Below, piece after piece: positions 1 through 8,091 of a stretch of 64,000 bases of DNA (positions are counted from its first letter, which is position 1; each line of letters begins with the position of its first letter). Source of the stretch: Granulicella sp. 5B5 (GTDB taxonomy: Bacteria > Acidobacteriota > Terriglobia > Terriglobales > Acidobacteriaceae); assembly GCF_014083945.1 (NCBI RefSeq), contig NZ_CP046444.1, forward strand, positions 3,658,001 to 3,722,000. The letters run 5' to 3'. Made by a program: the position numbers and the translations under genes. The notes under the pieces were generated by a model. That model was given only the letters and a program-made list of their open reading frames with translations. It did no database searches and was not told the origin of the DNA.

Positions 1-2
1 TC

Positions 3-932
3 GTGGGCGAGGCCCAGATCCTCGGCCAGGTCAAACAATCCTGGTCCATCGCCCGCGAGGTCGGCGCGATTCGCTCCACCGACGCCGCCAGTTCAACGCT
101 CGACCCTCTCCTGCAGCGCGCCTTCTCCGTCGCCAAGCGTGTCCGCACTGAAACTCGCATCGGCAGCTCCACCATCTCCATCGCATCAGTCGCCGCCGAG
201 CTCGCCCGCGAGATCTTCGGCTCCCTCGCCGGCAAGACCGTCCTCCTCGTCGGCGCCGGCAAAATGTCCGACCTGACCGCGCGCCATCTCATCCAGCAGG
301 GCTGCACCACGCTGCTCGTCTCCAACCGCACGGAGGCCCGCGCCGAGAAGATCGCCGACGCCCTGCGCACACCTGCTATCACCACCGGCGTCATCCCCTT
401 CGATCTCCTGCACGCTGAATCCTACCGCGCCGACATCATCATCACCTCCACTGGCGCCGGACAGGTCTTCAACCCCGATCACGCCCGCTCGCTGCAGCAG
501 CGCCGCCGCAACCGTCCCGTCTTCTTCATCGACATCGCCGTCCCGCGCGACGTCGCCCCCGAAGTCAACAAAGTCGAAGGCTGCTTCGTCTACGACATCG
601 ACGACCTCCAGCGCGTCACCATGCAGAACCAGGCCAGCCGGGGCAGGGAAGCCGAAGCCGCCGAGTCCATCGTCACCAGCGAAGTCGCCCGCTACACCGA
701 ACGTCTCTCCCAGGCCCCTGCCACCGAATCCATCAAGCAGCTCCTCGCCGAAGCCGAAGCCACCCGCCAGGCCGAGATCGCCCGCATCCGCCAGCAGCTT
801 GCCGCCGAACCGCTCTCCGAAGCCCAGCTCGCCGCCATCGACCGCCTCACCAAATCCATCACTAACAAGCTGCTTCATCCGCAGATCGCGGCGCTCCGCA
901 GCCTCCCCCGCTCCAATGACACGGGAGACTGA
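3..932 (+). CDS. hemA: Glutamyl-tRNA reductase, 5' end outside the window
   Basis: Reduces glutamyl-tRNA(Glu) to glutamate-1-semialdehyde with NADPH, the first committed step of C5-pathway tetrapyrrole synthesis in the cytoplasm. The visible part opens inside the conserved GEAQILGQVK signature, which in complete enzymes lies after roughly 110-120 residues, so the first base triplet is an internal codon and the catalytic N-terminal domain is missing. The NADPH-binding Rossmann segment (VLLVGAGKMSDL, about residues 79-90 of the fragment) and the C-terminal helical dimerisation domain (PLSEAQLAAIDRLTKSITNK region) are complete up to the TGA. hemC lies about 1.4 kb downstream, separated by a degraded gene and an opposite-strand SCO1 gene. 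Identification is secure; only the 5' truncation is unresolved. Confidence 0.95.
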   Translation: MGEAQILGQVKQSWSIAREVGAIRSTDAASSTLDPLLQRAFSVAKRVRTETRIGSSTISIASVAAELAREIFGSLAGKTVLLVGAGKMSDLTARHLIQQGCTTLLVSNRTEARAEKIADALRTPAITTGVIPFDLLHAESYRADIIITSTGAGQVFNPDHARSLQQRRRNRPVFFIDIAVPRDVAPEVNKVEGCFVYDIDDLQRVTMQNQASRGREAEAAESIVTSEVARYTERLSQAPATESIKQLLAEAEATRQAEIARIRQQLAAEPLSEAQLAAIDRLTKSITNKLLHPQIAALRSLPRSNDTGD

Positions 933-1209
933 CCGCACAGCATCCCGGTAATCGTCTAGCTGTCGCTCTACTTCATCGTGATGGCCTTGTCAGCTCCATG
1001 GGCGGTTGGGGCCGACGTTGTTCGGCATGTGCAGCATCCTGCTCTCACGCTGGTACTTCCTCTGCGAAAGCCTCGACCCGTCTCTGCTCACACTTGCCGA
1101 CCGCTTCCGTTACGGGGTCCTGGTCTGCTGCATGTCCGCCGTCAGCTTCGTCAGCCAGCGCGGCTCAACTCGAGGTCAAGCTCGCCAGTGCGCTCGACAC
1201 ACGCTAGGT

Positions 1210-1374
1210 ATGGACCGGCGCTCTCAGCCTAAAGCCGAACTCGGCACCGGCCTCTGGGGCACGTGCGAGCTCGTCGAAAAGAACAGCAGCCGCATCCACG
1301 TCGAAAGCGGCGACCTTCCAGACGGCATGTCCACCAGCTTCCAGATAGAACTCCCGCTCGCGCAGCCGAACTAG
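1210..1374 (+). pseudogene. Histidine kinase C-terminal remnant (HATPase G2-box region)
   Basis: The last 55 codons before a TAG read like the end of a histidine kinase ATPase domain: GTGLW, then ELVEKNSSRIHVESGD, then SFQIELPL. This matches the usual GTGLGLW..I(V)EKnGGrI.v.S...G..F.i.LP order but lacks the GLG repeat of the G2 box. No H-box, N-box or G1-box is readable upstream in this frame. The sequence from about 950 to 1210 contains only short open stretches in all three frames, as expected for a decayed gene. It sits between hemA and a SCO1 gene. Together with the short spacers it fills the roughly 450 bases between them; nothing else is recognisable there. Confidence 0.45.
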
Positions 1375-1385
1375 GGGAGGCTCCT

Positions 1386-2234
1386 CTACGCCACGTGTCC
1401 CTTCGGCTTTCGCGTCAGCAGATACACCATCCCGATCACGATCAGCAGCGTCACCATCCCCGCAATCCCCAGTATCCGCACCACCGACACCGAGTACTTG
1501 CCCGCCGTCGGGCTATAGTTGCAGCAGTACAGGATCAGTAGGTCCACCGGGTTGCTGATCTTCTTCTCGCTCGCATCCAGCAGCGCCATCCGCAGGTCGC
1601 GCGGCTCATAGCTCACCCCAGCCAGGTACTTCGACATCTTCCCATCCGGCGTCGCGAACATAATCACGCTGGAATGAGCATACTGGTCCATCTTCCCATC
1701 CGGCCCCGGCACCATCACAAAGTGAAACCCCGTAGCATCGCTCAACGCATCGATCGAAGCCTTCGGCGCAGTCAGAAAATGCACAGCATCCGCCTGCCCG
1801 GTCATCCCGGCCTCGTTCAAAAACTGCTGTTTCTGCCCCACAGCATCCTGCGGTGTGTCCGTCGGATCGATGCTGAACACCATCACGTCGTAGTCTTTGC
1901 CCGCAGTCAGCGTCGTGGCTTTCAGCCCGGTCGCCAGCCCATGCAGCACCTGCGGGCACAGCATCGCGCACTTGTAATACACCATCGCCATCACCACTGG
2001 CTTGCCGTCGTACCAGGTAGAAAGCGCCCCCGTCTTTCCCGTCGAGTCCGTAAACGTCGCCGCCATTGGCAGCGTCTGCCCAAGCTTCTGCTCGATCCCC
2101 GCATGCTTCAGATACGCCGGCGGTGCCTGCGCCGTCGCCCCTAGCGGCTTATCAGCCGAGTACCCCTGCGCCCCCATCACTCCCGCGCCTACCCCCAGCA
2201 TCAACGCCATGCAGCCAACAGCAACAACTCGCAT
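1386..2234 (-). CDS. SCO1/SenC family copper chaperone / thioredoxin-like protein
   Basis: Probable membrane-attached, periplasm-facing protein that delivers copper to, or reduces, the CuA site of cytochrome c oxidase. Visible features are an N-terminal signal or anchor (residues 1-22, ending MGAQG), a thioredoxin-like fold with the metal-binding CxxxC motif (YKCAMLCPQ), and the conserved third ligand His in QYAHSS. A C-terminal transmembrane helix (ILGIAGMVTLLIVIGMVYLL) is followed by a basic tail. The C-terminal helix is typical of SCO proteins encoded with cox genes in this phylum, but no cox genes are visible here. It is divergent from hemC, with about 130 bases between the starts. The family call is strong; the exact partner is inferred. 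Confidence 0.9.
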   Translation of the reverse strand: MRVVAVGCMALMLGVGAGVMGAQGYSADKPLGATAQAPPAYLKHAGIEQKLGQTLPMAATFTDSTGKTGALSTWYDGKPVVMAMVYYKCAMLCPQVLHGLATGLKATTLTAGKDYDVMVFSIDPTDTPQDAVGQKQQFLNEAGMTGQADAVHFLTAPKASIDALSDATGFHFVMVPGPDGKMDQYAHSSVIMFATPDGKMSKYLAGVSYEPRDLRMALLDASEKKISNPVDLLILYCCNYSPTAGKYSVSVVRILGIAGMVTLLIVIGMVYLLTRKPKGHVA

Positions 2235-2362
2235 CCAGCACCTCTTCTTCTATCGTAAAGCGACGGTCAGCCCCGCGCACAGCAAACATCAACCTCCGCG
2301 CGATCATCGGCAGCGTACGCAGCCACTATCAACAGCCTACGCCGCTTCACCCGAGTATCCTA

Positions 2363-3382
2363 GTGACTGTGAGCACATCCACCATACGCATCGGTTCGCG
2401 CGGCTCGCAGCTCGCGCTCTGGCAGGCCAACCACATCGCCGATCAACTTCGCGCCAACGGCCACACCGTCGAGATCGAGGTCATCCGCACCGTCGGCGAC
2501 CGCATGCAGGACCCGCAGTTCGTCGCCCCCTCCACCTTCCCCGACGGCACGCCACTCGACTCCAAAGGCATCTTCATCAAGGAGATCGAAGACGCCCTCC
2601 TCGACGGCCGTGTCGACCTCGCCGTGCACTCGCTCAAAGACCTCCCCACCACGCTTGACCCCCGCTTCACCCTAGCCGCCATCCCACCGCGCGCCGATGC
2701 CCGCGACGCCTTCGTCTGCGAAGACCACTGGGGACTGCACATGCTCCCCTCCGGCGCCCGCGTTGCCACCACCAGCCCGCGCCGCCAGGCCATGATCCTC
2801 GCCCTCCGCCCGGACATCCAGTTCGTCCAGATGCGCGGCAACATCGACACCCGCCTCCGCAAGTGGGAGGAAGGCCAGTGCGACGCGCTTATCCTCGCCT
2901 CCGCCGGCCTCGACCGCCTCGGCCGCACCCAGCACGTCCACCAGCGCTTCTCCATCGACGAACTCACCCCCGCCCCCGGCCAGGGAGCCCTCGCCCTCGA
3001 AACTCGATGTCCTCACGCTTTGAAGGGGACGGGCTTCAGCCCGTCCGTTGCATCAGGGCAGAGGGAAGGGGCTTTAGCCCCGGAGGCTCTCAACGAGGCC
3101 ATCCGCGCCCTCAACTGTTGCGCCACCGAGTACGCCGTCACCGCCGAACGCGCCGTCCTCGACGCCCTCGGCGGCGGCTGCCAGCTTCCTCTCGGCGCTT
3201 ACTGCCACGCCTCCGACGACCAGTGGCATCTCCATGCGATGGTCGTCTCTCCCGACGGCGAACAGATTGCCCACATCATCCAGCGGGCTCCCATCGGCAT
3301 CGCCGCCACCGACCTCGGCCACTCCGTCGCCGAAGCCCTCAAGGCCCGCGGCGCCCTCGATCTCCTCCAGCAGACCGCATAG
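2363..3382 (+). CDS. hemC: Hydroxymethylbilane synthase (porphobilinogen deaminase) with an in-frame repeat insertion
   Basis: Polymerises four porphobilinogen molecules into hydroxymethylbilane. The family start motif IRIGSRGSQLALWQA follows two in-frame GTG codons (2363 and 2369). The long ATG-initiated reading frame upstream is antisense to the SCO1 gene and is not used. Substrate and cofactor signatures are visible: KGIFIKEIEDALL, DLAVHSLKDLPT, RRQAM and MRGNIDTRL. The dipyrromethane-binding cysteine is in GGGCQLPLG. Between the PGQGALALETR strand and the LNEAIRALN helix, where the family normally has only a few residues, this protein carries about 25 extra residues encoded by a dispersed palindromic repeat (see that entry). 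No Shine-Dalgarno is obvious. Confidence 0.95.
   Translation: MTVSTSTIRIGSRGSQLALWQANHIADQLRANGHTVEIEVIRTVGDRMQDPQFVAPSTFPDGTPLDSKGIFIKEIEDALLDGRVDLAVHSLKDLPTTLDPRFTLAAIPPRADARDAFVCEDHWGLHMLPSGARVATTSPRRQAMILALRPDIQFVQMRGNIDTRLRKWEEGQCDALILASAGLDRLGRTQHVHQRFSIDELTPAPGQGALALETRCPHALKGTGFSPSVASGQREGALAPEALNEAIRALNCCATEYAVTAERAVLDALGGGCQLPLGAYCHASDDQWHLHAMVVSPDGEQIAHIIQRAPIGIAATDLGHSVAEALKARGALDLLQQTA
3017..3087 (+). repeat. In-frame palindromic element, family R1, inside hemC
   Basis: Two short inverted repeats are visible: GACGGGCTTCAGCCCGTC and GGGGCTTTAGCCCC followed by GGAGG. They are separated by about 20 variable bases and preceded by GCTTTGAAGGG. The same arrangement occurs in the DUF2252 gene, in hemD and upstream of the inositol-phosphate synthase gene. 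In hemC it is read as ALKGTGFSPS ... GALAPEA without a stop or frame change. Confidence 0.85.
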
Positions 3383-3459
3383 CCCGCACTCACGCGAAAT
3401 TTGCCCGAGCCTTCAGCCCCGCCGCGCTCATCTCACCAGCGGAGGTCACAAAGCTCCTC

Positions 3460-4326
3460 ATGTCTTTGCTCGATCGCATCCTCTTTCCCGTCGACTTCTC
3501 GCCCTCATCCTCCGCCATGGCCGCCTACGTCAAGCGCGCCGCCGCCATCTTCCACGCGCACGTCACCCTCGTCCACGTCGCCGAGCTCAACCTCTACACC
3601 GGCATGGAGCTCGGCCTCCGCGCCATCGAAGACGTCGCCAAAGACCAGCTCCAAGCCGCCCGCGAGCGCCTCGGCGCCTACCTCACCGCCGACCTCCCGC
3701 TCGCCACCACCACCCGCCTCGTCTACCTCGGCGACCCCGCCACGCAGATCGCTCAGGCCGCCCGCGACATCCGCGCCAGCCTCATCATCATGCCCACGCA
3801 CGCCGGCATCTTCCGCCAGACGCTCCTCGGCTCCACCACCGCCAAGGTGCTCGACTCCGCCGCCTGTCCTGTCCTCACCAGCCGCCACGCCGAAACCATT
3901 GCTCCGCGCCCCATCGAGCACCGCGAGTGGCTCTGCGCCCTCGGCCTCACCGCCGACTCCGAACGAGTCCTCCGCTTCGCCGCCCAGGTCTCAACCGAAG
4001 CTCGCGGCCACATCTCCCTCATCCACGCCGTTCAGGTCAACCAGCAAGATCTCCCCATCGAGCTCGACCTGCAAGGCACCATCGAGTCCATCGCCCGCAA
4101 CCGCGCCACCCGCGAGCTCGACGAGCTCAAGCAAAAAGTCGGCGTCGAAGCCCCCGTCACAATCTCTCTCGGCAACGTCAAGCAGGCTCTTCTCGACGCC
4201 GCCAGCAACTTCGACGCCGACCTCCTCATGATCGGCCGCAGCCCCCACTCCACCCCTTTGGGCCGCCTCCGAGACCTCACTTACGCCGTCATCCGAGACT
4301 CCCCATTCCCCGTCCTCAGCATCTGA
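3460..4326 (+). CDS. Universal stress protein with two UspA domains
   Basis: A 288-residue tandem UspA protein. Domain 1 spans about residues 1-140 (start ILFPVDFSPSSSAMAAYVKRAA; nucleotide-loop region MPTHAG...LLGSTTAKVLDSAACPVL). Domain 2 spans about 150-288 and ends LLMIGRSPHS...VIRDSPFPVLSI. The second loop has lost the GxxG-9x-G(S/T) pattern, while the first keeps GS, so only the first domain may bind ATP. The ATG is chosen because it opens the first Usp strand and has GGAGG 14 bases upstream. A longer reading frame through hemC is an out-of-frame shadow. It lies 77 bases after hemC, possibly co-transcribed. The function in stress survival is inferred from the family only. Confidence 0.85.
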   Translation: MSLLDRILFPVDFSPSSSAMAAYVKRAAAIFHAHVTLVHVAELNLYTGMELGLRAIEDVAKDQLQAARERLGAYLTADLPLATTTRLVYLGDPATQIAQAARDIRASLIIMPTHAGIFRQTLLGSTTAKVLDSAACPVLTSRHAETIAPRPIEHREWLCALGLTADSERVLRFAAQVSTEARGHISLIHAVQVNQQDLPIELDLQGTIESIARNRATRELDELKQKVGVEAPVTISLGNVKQALLDAASNFDADLLMIGRSPHSTPLGRLRDLTYAVIRDSPFPVLSI

Positions 4327-4360
4327 CCCTGAGCCATCGCCATCCTCACCCACAAGGCCC

Positions 4361-4410
4361 GTCATTCTGAGTAAAGGCCCAACAGGACCGCAGCCGAAGA
4401 ACCTGGCTGC
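4361..4410 (+). repeat. Degenerate GTCATTCTGAG-type intergenic repeat
   Basis: Begins GTCATTCTGAG and ends GAAGAACCTGGCTGC, the pattern of a short dispersed repeat related to the family R3 copies elsewhere in the window. It lies between two convergent genes; nothing else is recognisable in the 220-base gap. Confidence 0.4.
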
Positions 4411-4546
4411 GTCAGCCTCACTCTACTGCCCATCGCTTTCTAACTGCCCTCACGGATGACGGCCTACGGTCGAGAGGACAAGTATTTCGGAATTTGAGGA
4501 CTAATCAAAGCCGACCTAATGGTTGGGATGGGGCACCGATCCACCA

Positions 4547-5125
4547 TCAATGCCCAAAACGGATAACCAGCCCAGCCCCAAGCCTGAGAGTGTTCTGCAC
4601 GTTGTCCGTTGCATTTGGCAGTTGCGTCCGCACCCAGGCCGCATCCATAAGACGAACGGCAAAACTCCGCTTCAGACGGTAGTCAAGACCGCCTCCTATC
4701 TGGAGCCCAAGGCTGTTAGCGTCACTTTGAGTACCGGTTGTTACCGGAAATAAGCTGCGGAAACCATTTGCCTCACCCACCAGGGCTTCACCGTATACCG
4801 AGATCCTGTGCTCCGCATGCCAGCGATATCGCGGACCGAACGTTTCCGTAACTAGCGAAAGCGGAATGCCGCTACTGCCGATCGAGCCCGTGTGACTGCC
4901 TGCGATATCGGCGGCAACGCCCCAGCCGTGCCAAAGATTTACCCCGAGCTCGACAGAGCCGCCGTTCAGCCAGAAGTTTTGATCGGTGCTTGCCTTAAGA
5001 GACTTTTCCGCAATATACGTCACACCCAGGTCCAGCTTCGACGTTTGATGCTGGCCAAGGCCGGGCATGGCTATGCCGAACAGCAACGTTAGCAATAGCG
5101 CGGGGATGATCCTACGGGCATTCAA
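4547..5125 (-). CDS. Outer-membrane beta-barrel family protein
   Basis: A 192-residue protein with a signal peptide (RRIIPALLLTLLFGIAMPGLGQ, cleavage near residue 25). It is followed by alternating amphipathic strands rich in Gly and aromatic residues (VELGVNLWHGWGVAADIAG, FGPRYRWH, ISVYGEALVGEANG, LGLQIGGGLDYRL, FAVRLMDAAWVRTQLP) and ends LRLGAGLVIRFGH, like a final barrel strand. This is the pattern of small eight-stranded OmpA-like or OmpW-like barrels that are common in acidobacteria. It lies just downstream of the NHL/Ig fusion gene on the same strand, with a 16-base gap, and may be co-transcribed with it. The ligand and role are unknown. Confidence 0.7.
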   Translation of the reverse strand: MNARRIIPALLLTLLFGIAMPGLGQHQTSKLDLGVTYIAEKSLKASTDQNFWLNGGSVELGVNLWHGWGVAADIAGSHTGSIGSSGIPLSLVTETFGPRYRWHAEHRISVYGEALVGEANGFRSLFPVTTGTQSDANSLGLQIGGGLDYRLKRSFAVRLMDAAWVRTQLPNATDNVQNTLRLGAGLVIRFGH

Positions 5126-5141
5126 TCTGTCTGGGCTCCGT

Positions 5142-8015
5142 TTACTCCACCGTCAGTCTGACAGTGGTTACATGCTGCAAGGAGGCGCCATTCGCGCCGG
5201 TAGCGGTTCCGAAAATCTGGATCGTGTAGGTATTCTGCGGCTCGCCAAAGAATCCGGAGTTCGAGCCGCAACCGGAGAGTGCCGCCATCGAGCCGAGGCC
5301 GAGGACGCTCACCACCAGCATCAGGAGCAACTTGAGCTGTCGGCTGCGTCTGCGCTGCTTCGTCGTAAACGGCAGCAGCAGCAACAGAGCAAGCATCGTT
5401 TCGCCCAGTGGTCCCAGATGCTTGAATTTCCGCAGGGCGGCTGACGTTTCTGCCGTTTGGACGGTCATGGTGAACATAACCGGCGAGCTTTCGAGTGTCA
5501 CTGCAGAGGGGTTGAAGCTGACCGTGGCTCCCGGAGGCAGGCCGGTGGCCGAAAGCGTAATCGGGAAGGTGAACGGTCCGTTCAGAGGTGCTACGGTGAA
5601 CGGGAACGTCACAGAATCACCCGGGTTCACGGTCTGGCTCGCGTTTCCGCTGTTAGCAATCGTGAAGTTGAAGTCGCCGACCAGTTGCGTCAACGTGGCG
5701 GACGTACTCGTGCTGAAGTTGTCGTTGCCTGTGTACTCGGCTGTGATGGCATAGCTCCCAGCGGTCGCAAAACTCGTTGTGATCGAGCCGGAACCACCGC
5801 TGAGGGGCTCTGTCCCAAGCGATGTACCGTTGGCATAGAACGTGACGGTTCCGTTCGGGACGGCCGTGCCCACGGTAGGAGCCACGGTAGCCGTAAAGGT
5901 GATGGGCTCGTTGACGAACAGCGCCGCCATGCTTGAGATGAGAGTCACATCGGTTGTCGCCTGAACGCCGGTGCCTGTCAGCAGGACCATCTGCGTCACC
6001 ACACCAGAGCCGCTTAAGGCGATGCTGCCTGAAGCCGCGCCTGCGGCCGTGGGCCTAAAGGCGATGTCCTGAGTGCAACTAGCGCCGGCGGCAAGCGTGA
6101 TTGGGGCGTCTGAGCAGGTCCCCCCGGGAGCCAACGTGAAGGGGCCACTTAGCGTTGGAGCGGCGACGGTCAGGGGGCCGGAACCGGTGTTGCCCAGCGT
6201 GATGGACTGAGCTGCTGTGGTGAGCCCGACGGAAGAGGAACCGAAGGCAAGTGCCGGCTCACCACCCATCCGGATGCGGTCGTTCAGGCTATCGGCGATG
6301 GCGAGGTTTCCGGCTGCGTCCGTCGCCGTGTCGGTGGGCTCGTTCAGGGCCGTTGCCGTAGCTGCATTGCCGTCGGCGTCGAAGCCCTGCTGGCCGTCGC
6401 CTTCCACGGTGGCGATGGTCCCGGCAGTGACCTCGCGGACGCGCTGGTTGTTGGTGTCGGCAATGTAGACGTTGCCCGCGGCGTCGACGCTTACGCCGGT
6501 CGGCTTGCTCAGGCTTGCGGCTGTGGCGTTTGCGCCGTCGCCTGCGTAGCCTCCGGCGAAGGTGACGGGACCGCTGCCCGCGAGGGTGGCGATCGTTCCG
6601 CCCGAGACCTCGCGGATGCGCTGGTTATGGCGGTCGGCGATGTAGACGTTCCCTGCGCTGTCGACCGCGATGCCTGTGGGTGTGTCCAGCGTGGCGCTGG
6701 TAGCTGCGCCTCCGTCTCCGGCGTAGTTCTGCTCCCCAGTTCCGGCGAGGGTAGTGATCGTTCCGCCCGAGACCTTGCGGATGCGCTGGTTGTCCGTATC
6801 GGCAATGTAGAGGCTGCCGCTCGCATCGACCGCGACCGAGCTGGGCAGGTCGAGCTCGGCGCTGGTGGCTGCGCTGCCGTCGCCCGAGAAGCCTGCCGTT
6901 CCGTTGCCCGCGACCGTGGTGATCGTTCCGCCGGAGACCTCGCGGATGCGCTGGTTGTGGCTGTCGGCGATGTAGAGGTTACCGCTCGTGTCGACTGCGA
7001 TGCCAGTCGGCGTGTCGAGTTGAGCAGAGATTGCGGCGCCGCCATCTCCGGAAAAACCCGCGATGCCGTTGCCGGCTACCGTGGTAATCGCGCCGTTGCT
7101 CTTTGCGACTTCGCGAATGACGTGATTACTTGTGTCGGCAATGAAAAGATTGCCTTGTGCGTCATAGGCGACAGCACTGGGAGACGCGAGCGTGGCGGAT
7201 GCGGCCGGGCCACTGTCACCGCTGTAGCCTACCTGCCCGGTTCCGGCTGTTGTGGTGACCGTTTGCGAAGGCGTAACCGTCAGAATGCCCTGCGCGCTGG
7301 CGGCAAGGGAGCCGGCGAAGAAGAGTGTTCCCCCTATTCCTCCCGCTTTCTTCAAAGTCTTCAGAAGAAAGCGGCTGAAGAGCAACTTCCGCGAGGAAAC
7401 CAGCGCAGTTTCCTGATCTCCCAGAATATTGGAGGCTGAATCCTGATCAGGAGGGAGTTGTATGCGGGCCTCAGGCCATGGAACCTCTTTCTTCGCTTCC
7501 ATGGGGAAAGACGTGTCAAACGCCATACGGATCGGATACCAGGACATCTCGATATCCAGCGAATCTTCGGCGACCGTCTGGAATCCCACGCGTCCATAGA
7601 GGGCAAGGGCCGCAAGGTTGGTTTTCTGAACGCGCAGGTCGAGCCTGCGGCCGTCCTGACACGCGCGTTCCTGCAGATGAAGGAGCGCCGCTGTGGCAAG
7701 ACCCTGACGGCGGTATTCACTCAAAACCGCGAGGTCGACGATGCGTAGCGAACCGGGAGCCGGAGCAACGAGCAGGCATCCCGCCGCCGTTTCCCCGTCG
7801 TGCAGCAGGATGTACTCAACGGCATCCGGATACCGCTGGGAGTAGGTGAGTTGGCGGCCGCGGAACTGCATGTCCTGAAACAGGGCGACCTGTTGCGGCG
7901 GAAGACCCGGCAAGCGCGTGGCCGTCTCCGCGAAGAGGCGGCGAAGGAAGGCAGTGTCAGAAACACTGCCTTCACGCAGGAAGCGGGTTGCGCCGAATTG
8001 TTGAGGTGCGGCCAT
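5142..8015 (-). CDS. GNAT acetyltransferase fused to a secreted NHL-repeat / Ig-like protein
   Basis: Residues about 10-160 form a GNAT domain with an acetyl-CoA loop RRQGLA. A linker and a Sec-like hydrophobic segment follow (LLFSRFLLKTLKK ... LFFAGSLAASAQG, about 211-242). After it come six NHL repeats (AGDGGAATSA..L..P.GIAVD..GN.YIAD..NQRIREV; the last one degenerate), a choice-of-anchor/HYDIN-like domain (ALAFGSSSVGLTTAAQSITL), an Ig-like repeat and a C-terminal module of hydrophobic segment, basic cluster, second hydrophobic segment with SGCG, and final strand. A cytosolic enzyme upstream of an internal signal sequence suggests two genes joined by loss of a stop, or an annotation-level fusion. 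The ATG at the start of the GNAT part is preferred over one 33 codons upstream, which would overlap the tail-collar gene. GNAT genes next to tail-collar genes are a known arrangement. Confidence 0.75.
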   Translation of the reverse strand: MAAPQQFGATRFLREGSVSDTAFLRRLFAETATRLPGLPPQQVALFQDMQFRGRQLTYSQRYPDAVEYILLHDGETAAGCLLVAPAPGSLRIVDLAVLSEYRRQGLATAALLHLQERACQDGRRLDLRVQKTNLAALALYGRVGFQTVAEDSLDIEMSWYPIRMAFDTSFPMEAKKEVPWPEARIQLPPDQDSASNILGDQETALVSSRKLLFSRFLLKTLKKAGGIGGTLFFAGSLAASAQGILTVTPSQTVTTTAGTGQVGYSGDSGPAASATLASPSAVAYDAQGNLFIADTSNHVIREVAKSNGAITTVAGNGIAGFSGDGGAAISAQLDTPTGIAVDTSGNLYIADSHNQRIREVSGGTITTVAGNGTAGFSGDGSAATSAELDLPSSVAVDASGSLYIADTDNQRIRKVSGGTITTLAGTGEQNYAGDGGAATSATLDTPTGIAVDSAGNVYIADRHNQRIREVSGGTIATLAGSGPVTFAGGYAGDGANATAASLSKPTGVSVDAAGNVYIADTNNQRVREVTAGTIATVEGDGQQGFDADGNAATATALNEPTDTATDAAGNLAIADSLNDRIRMGGEPALAFGSSSVGLTTAAQSITLGNTGSGPLTVAAPTLSGPFTLAPGGTCSDAPITLAAGASCTQDIAFRPTAAGAASGSIALSGSGVVTQMVLLTGTGVQATTDVTLISSMAALFVNEPITFTATVAPTVGTAVPNGTVTFYANGTSLGTEPLSGGSGSITTSFATAGSYAITAEYTGNDNFSTSTSATLTQLVGDFNFTIANSGNASQTVNPGDSVTFPFTVAPLNGPFTFPITLSATGLPPGATVSFNPSAVTLESSPVMFTMTVQTAETSAALRKFKHLGPLGETMLALLLLLPFTTKQRRRSRQLKLLLMLVVSVLGLGSMAALSGCGSNSGFFGEPQNTYTIQIFGTATGANGASLQHVTTVRLTVE

Positions 8016-8091
8016 GCCGTTTTGCTGTTGTCCTTTGAGCCCGAAGAGATAAACAGACTGTGCGCCGCAAGTGCCGCACAGCCACGCGCGG

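Noticed and set aside
186-938. A 250-codon open frame antisense to hemA
   Set aside because: Gly/Asp/Glu-rich low-complexity product caused by GC-rich codon bias; hemA on the other strand is unambiguous.
2066-2362. N-terminal extension of hemC by 99 codons
   Set aside because: It is antisense to the SCO1 signal region, Ser/Pro-rich and not homologous; the family starts at IRIGSRGS.
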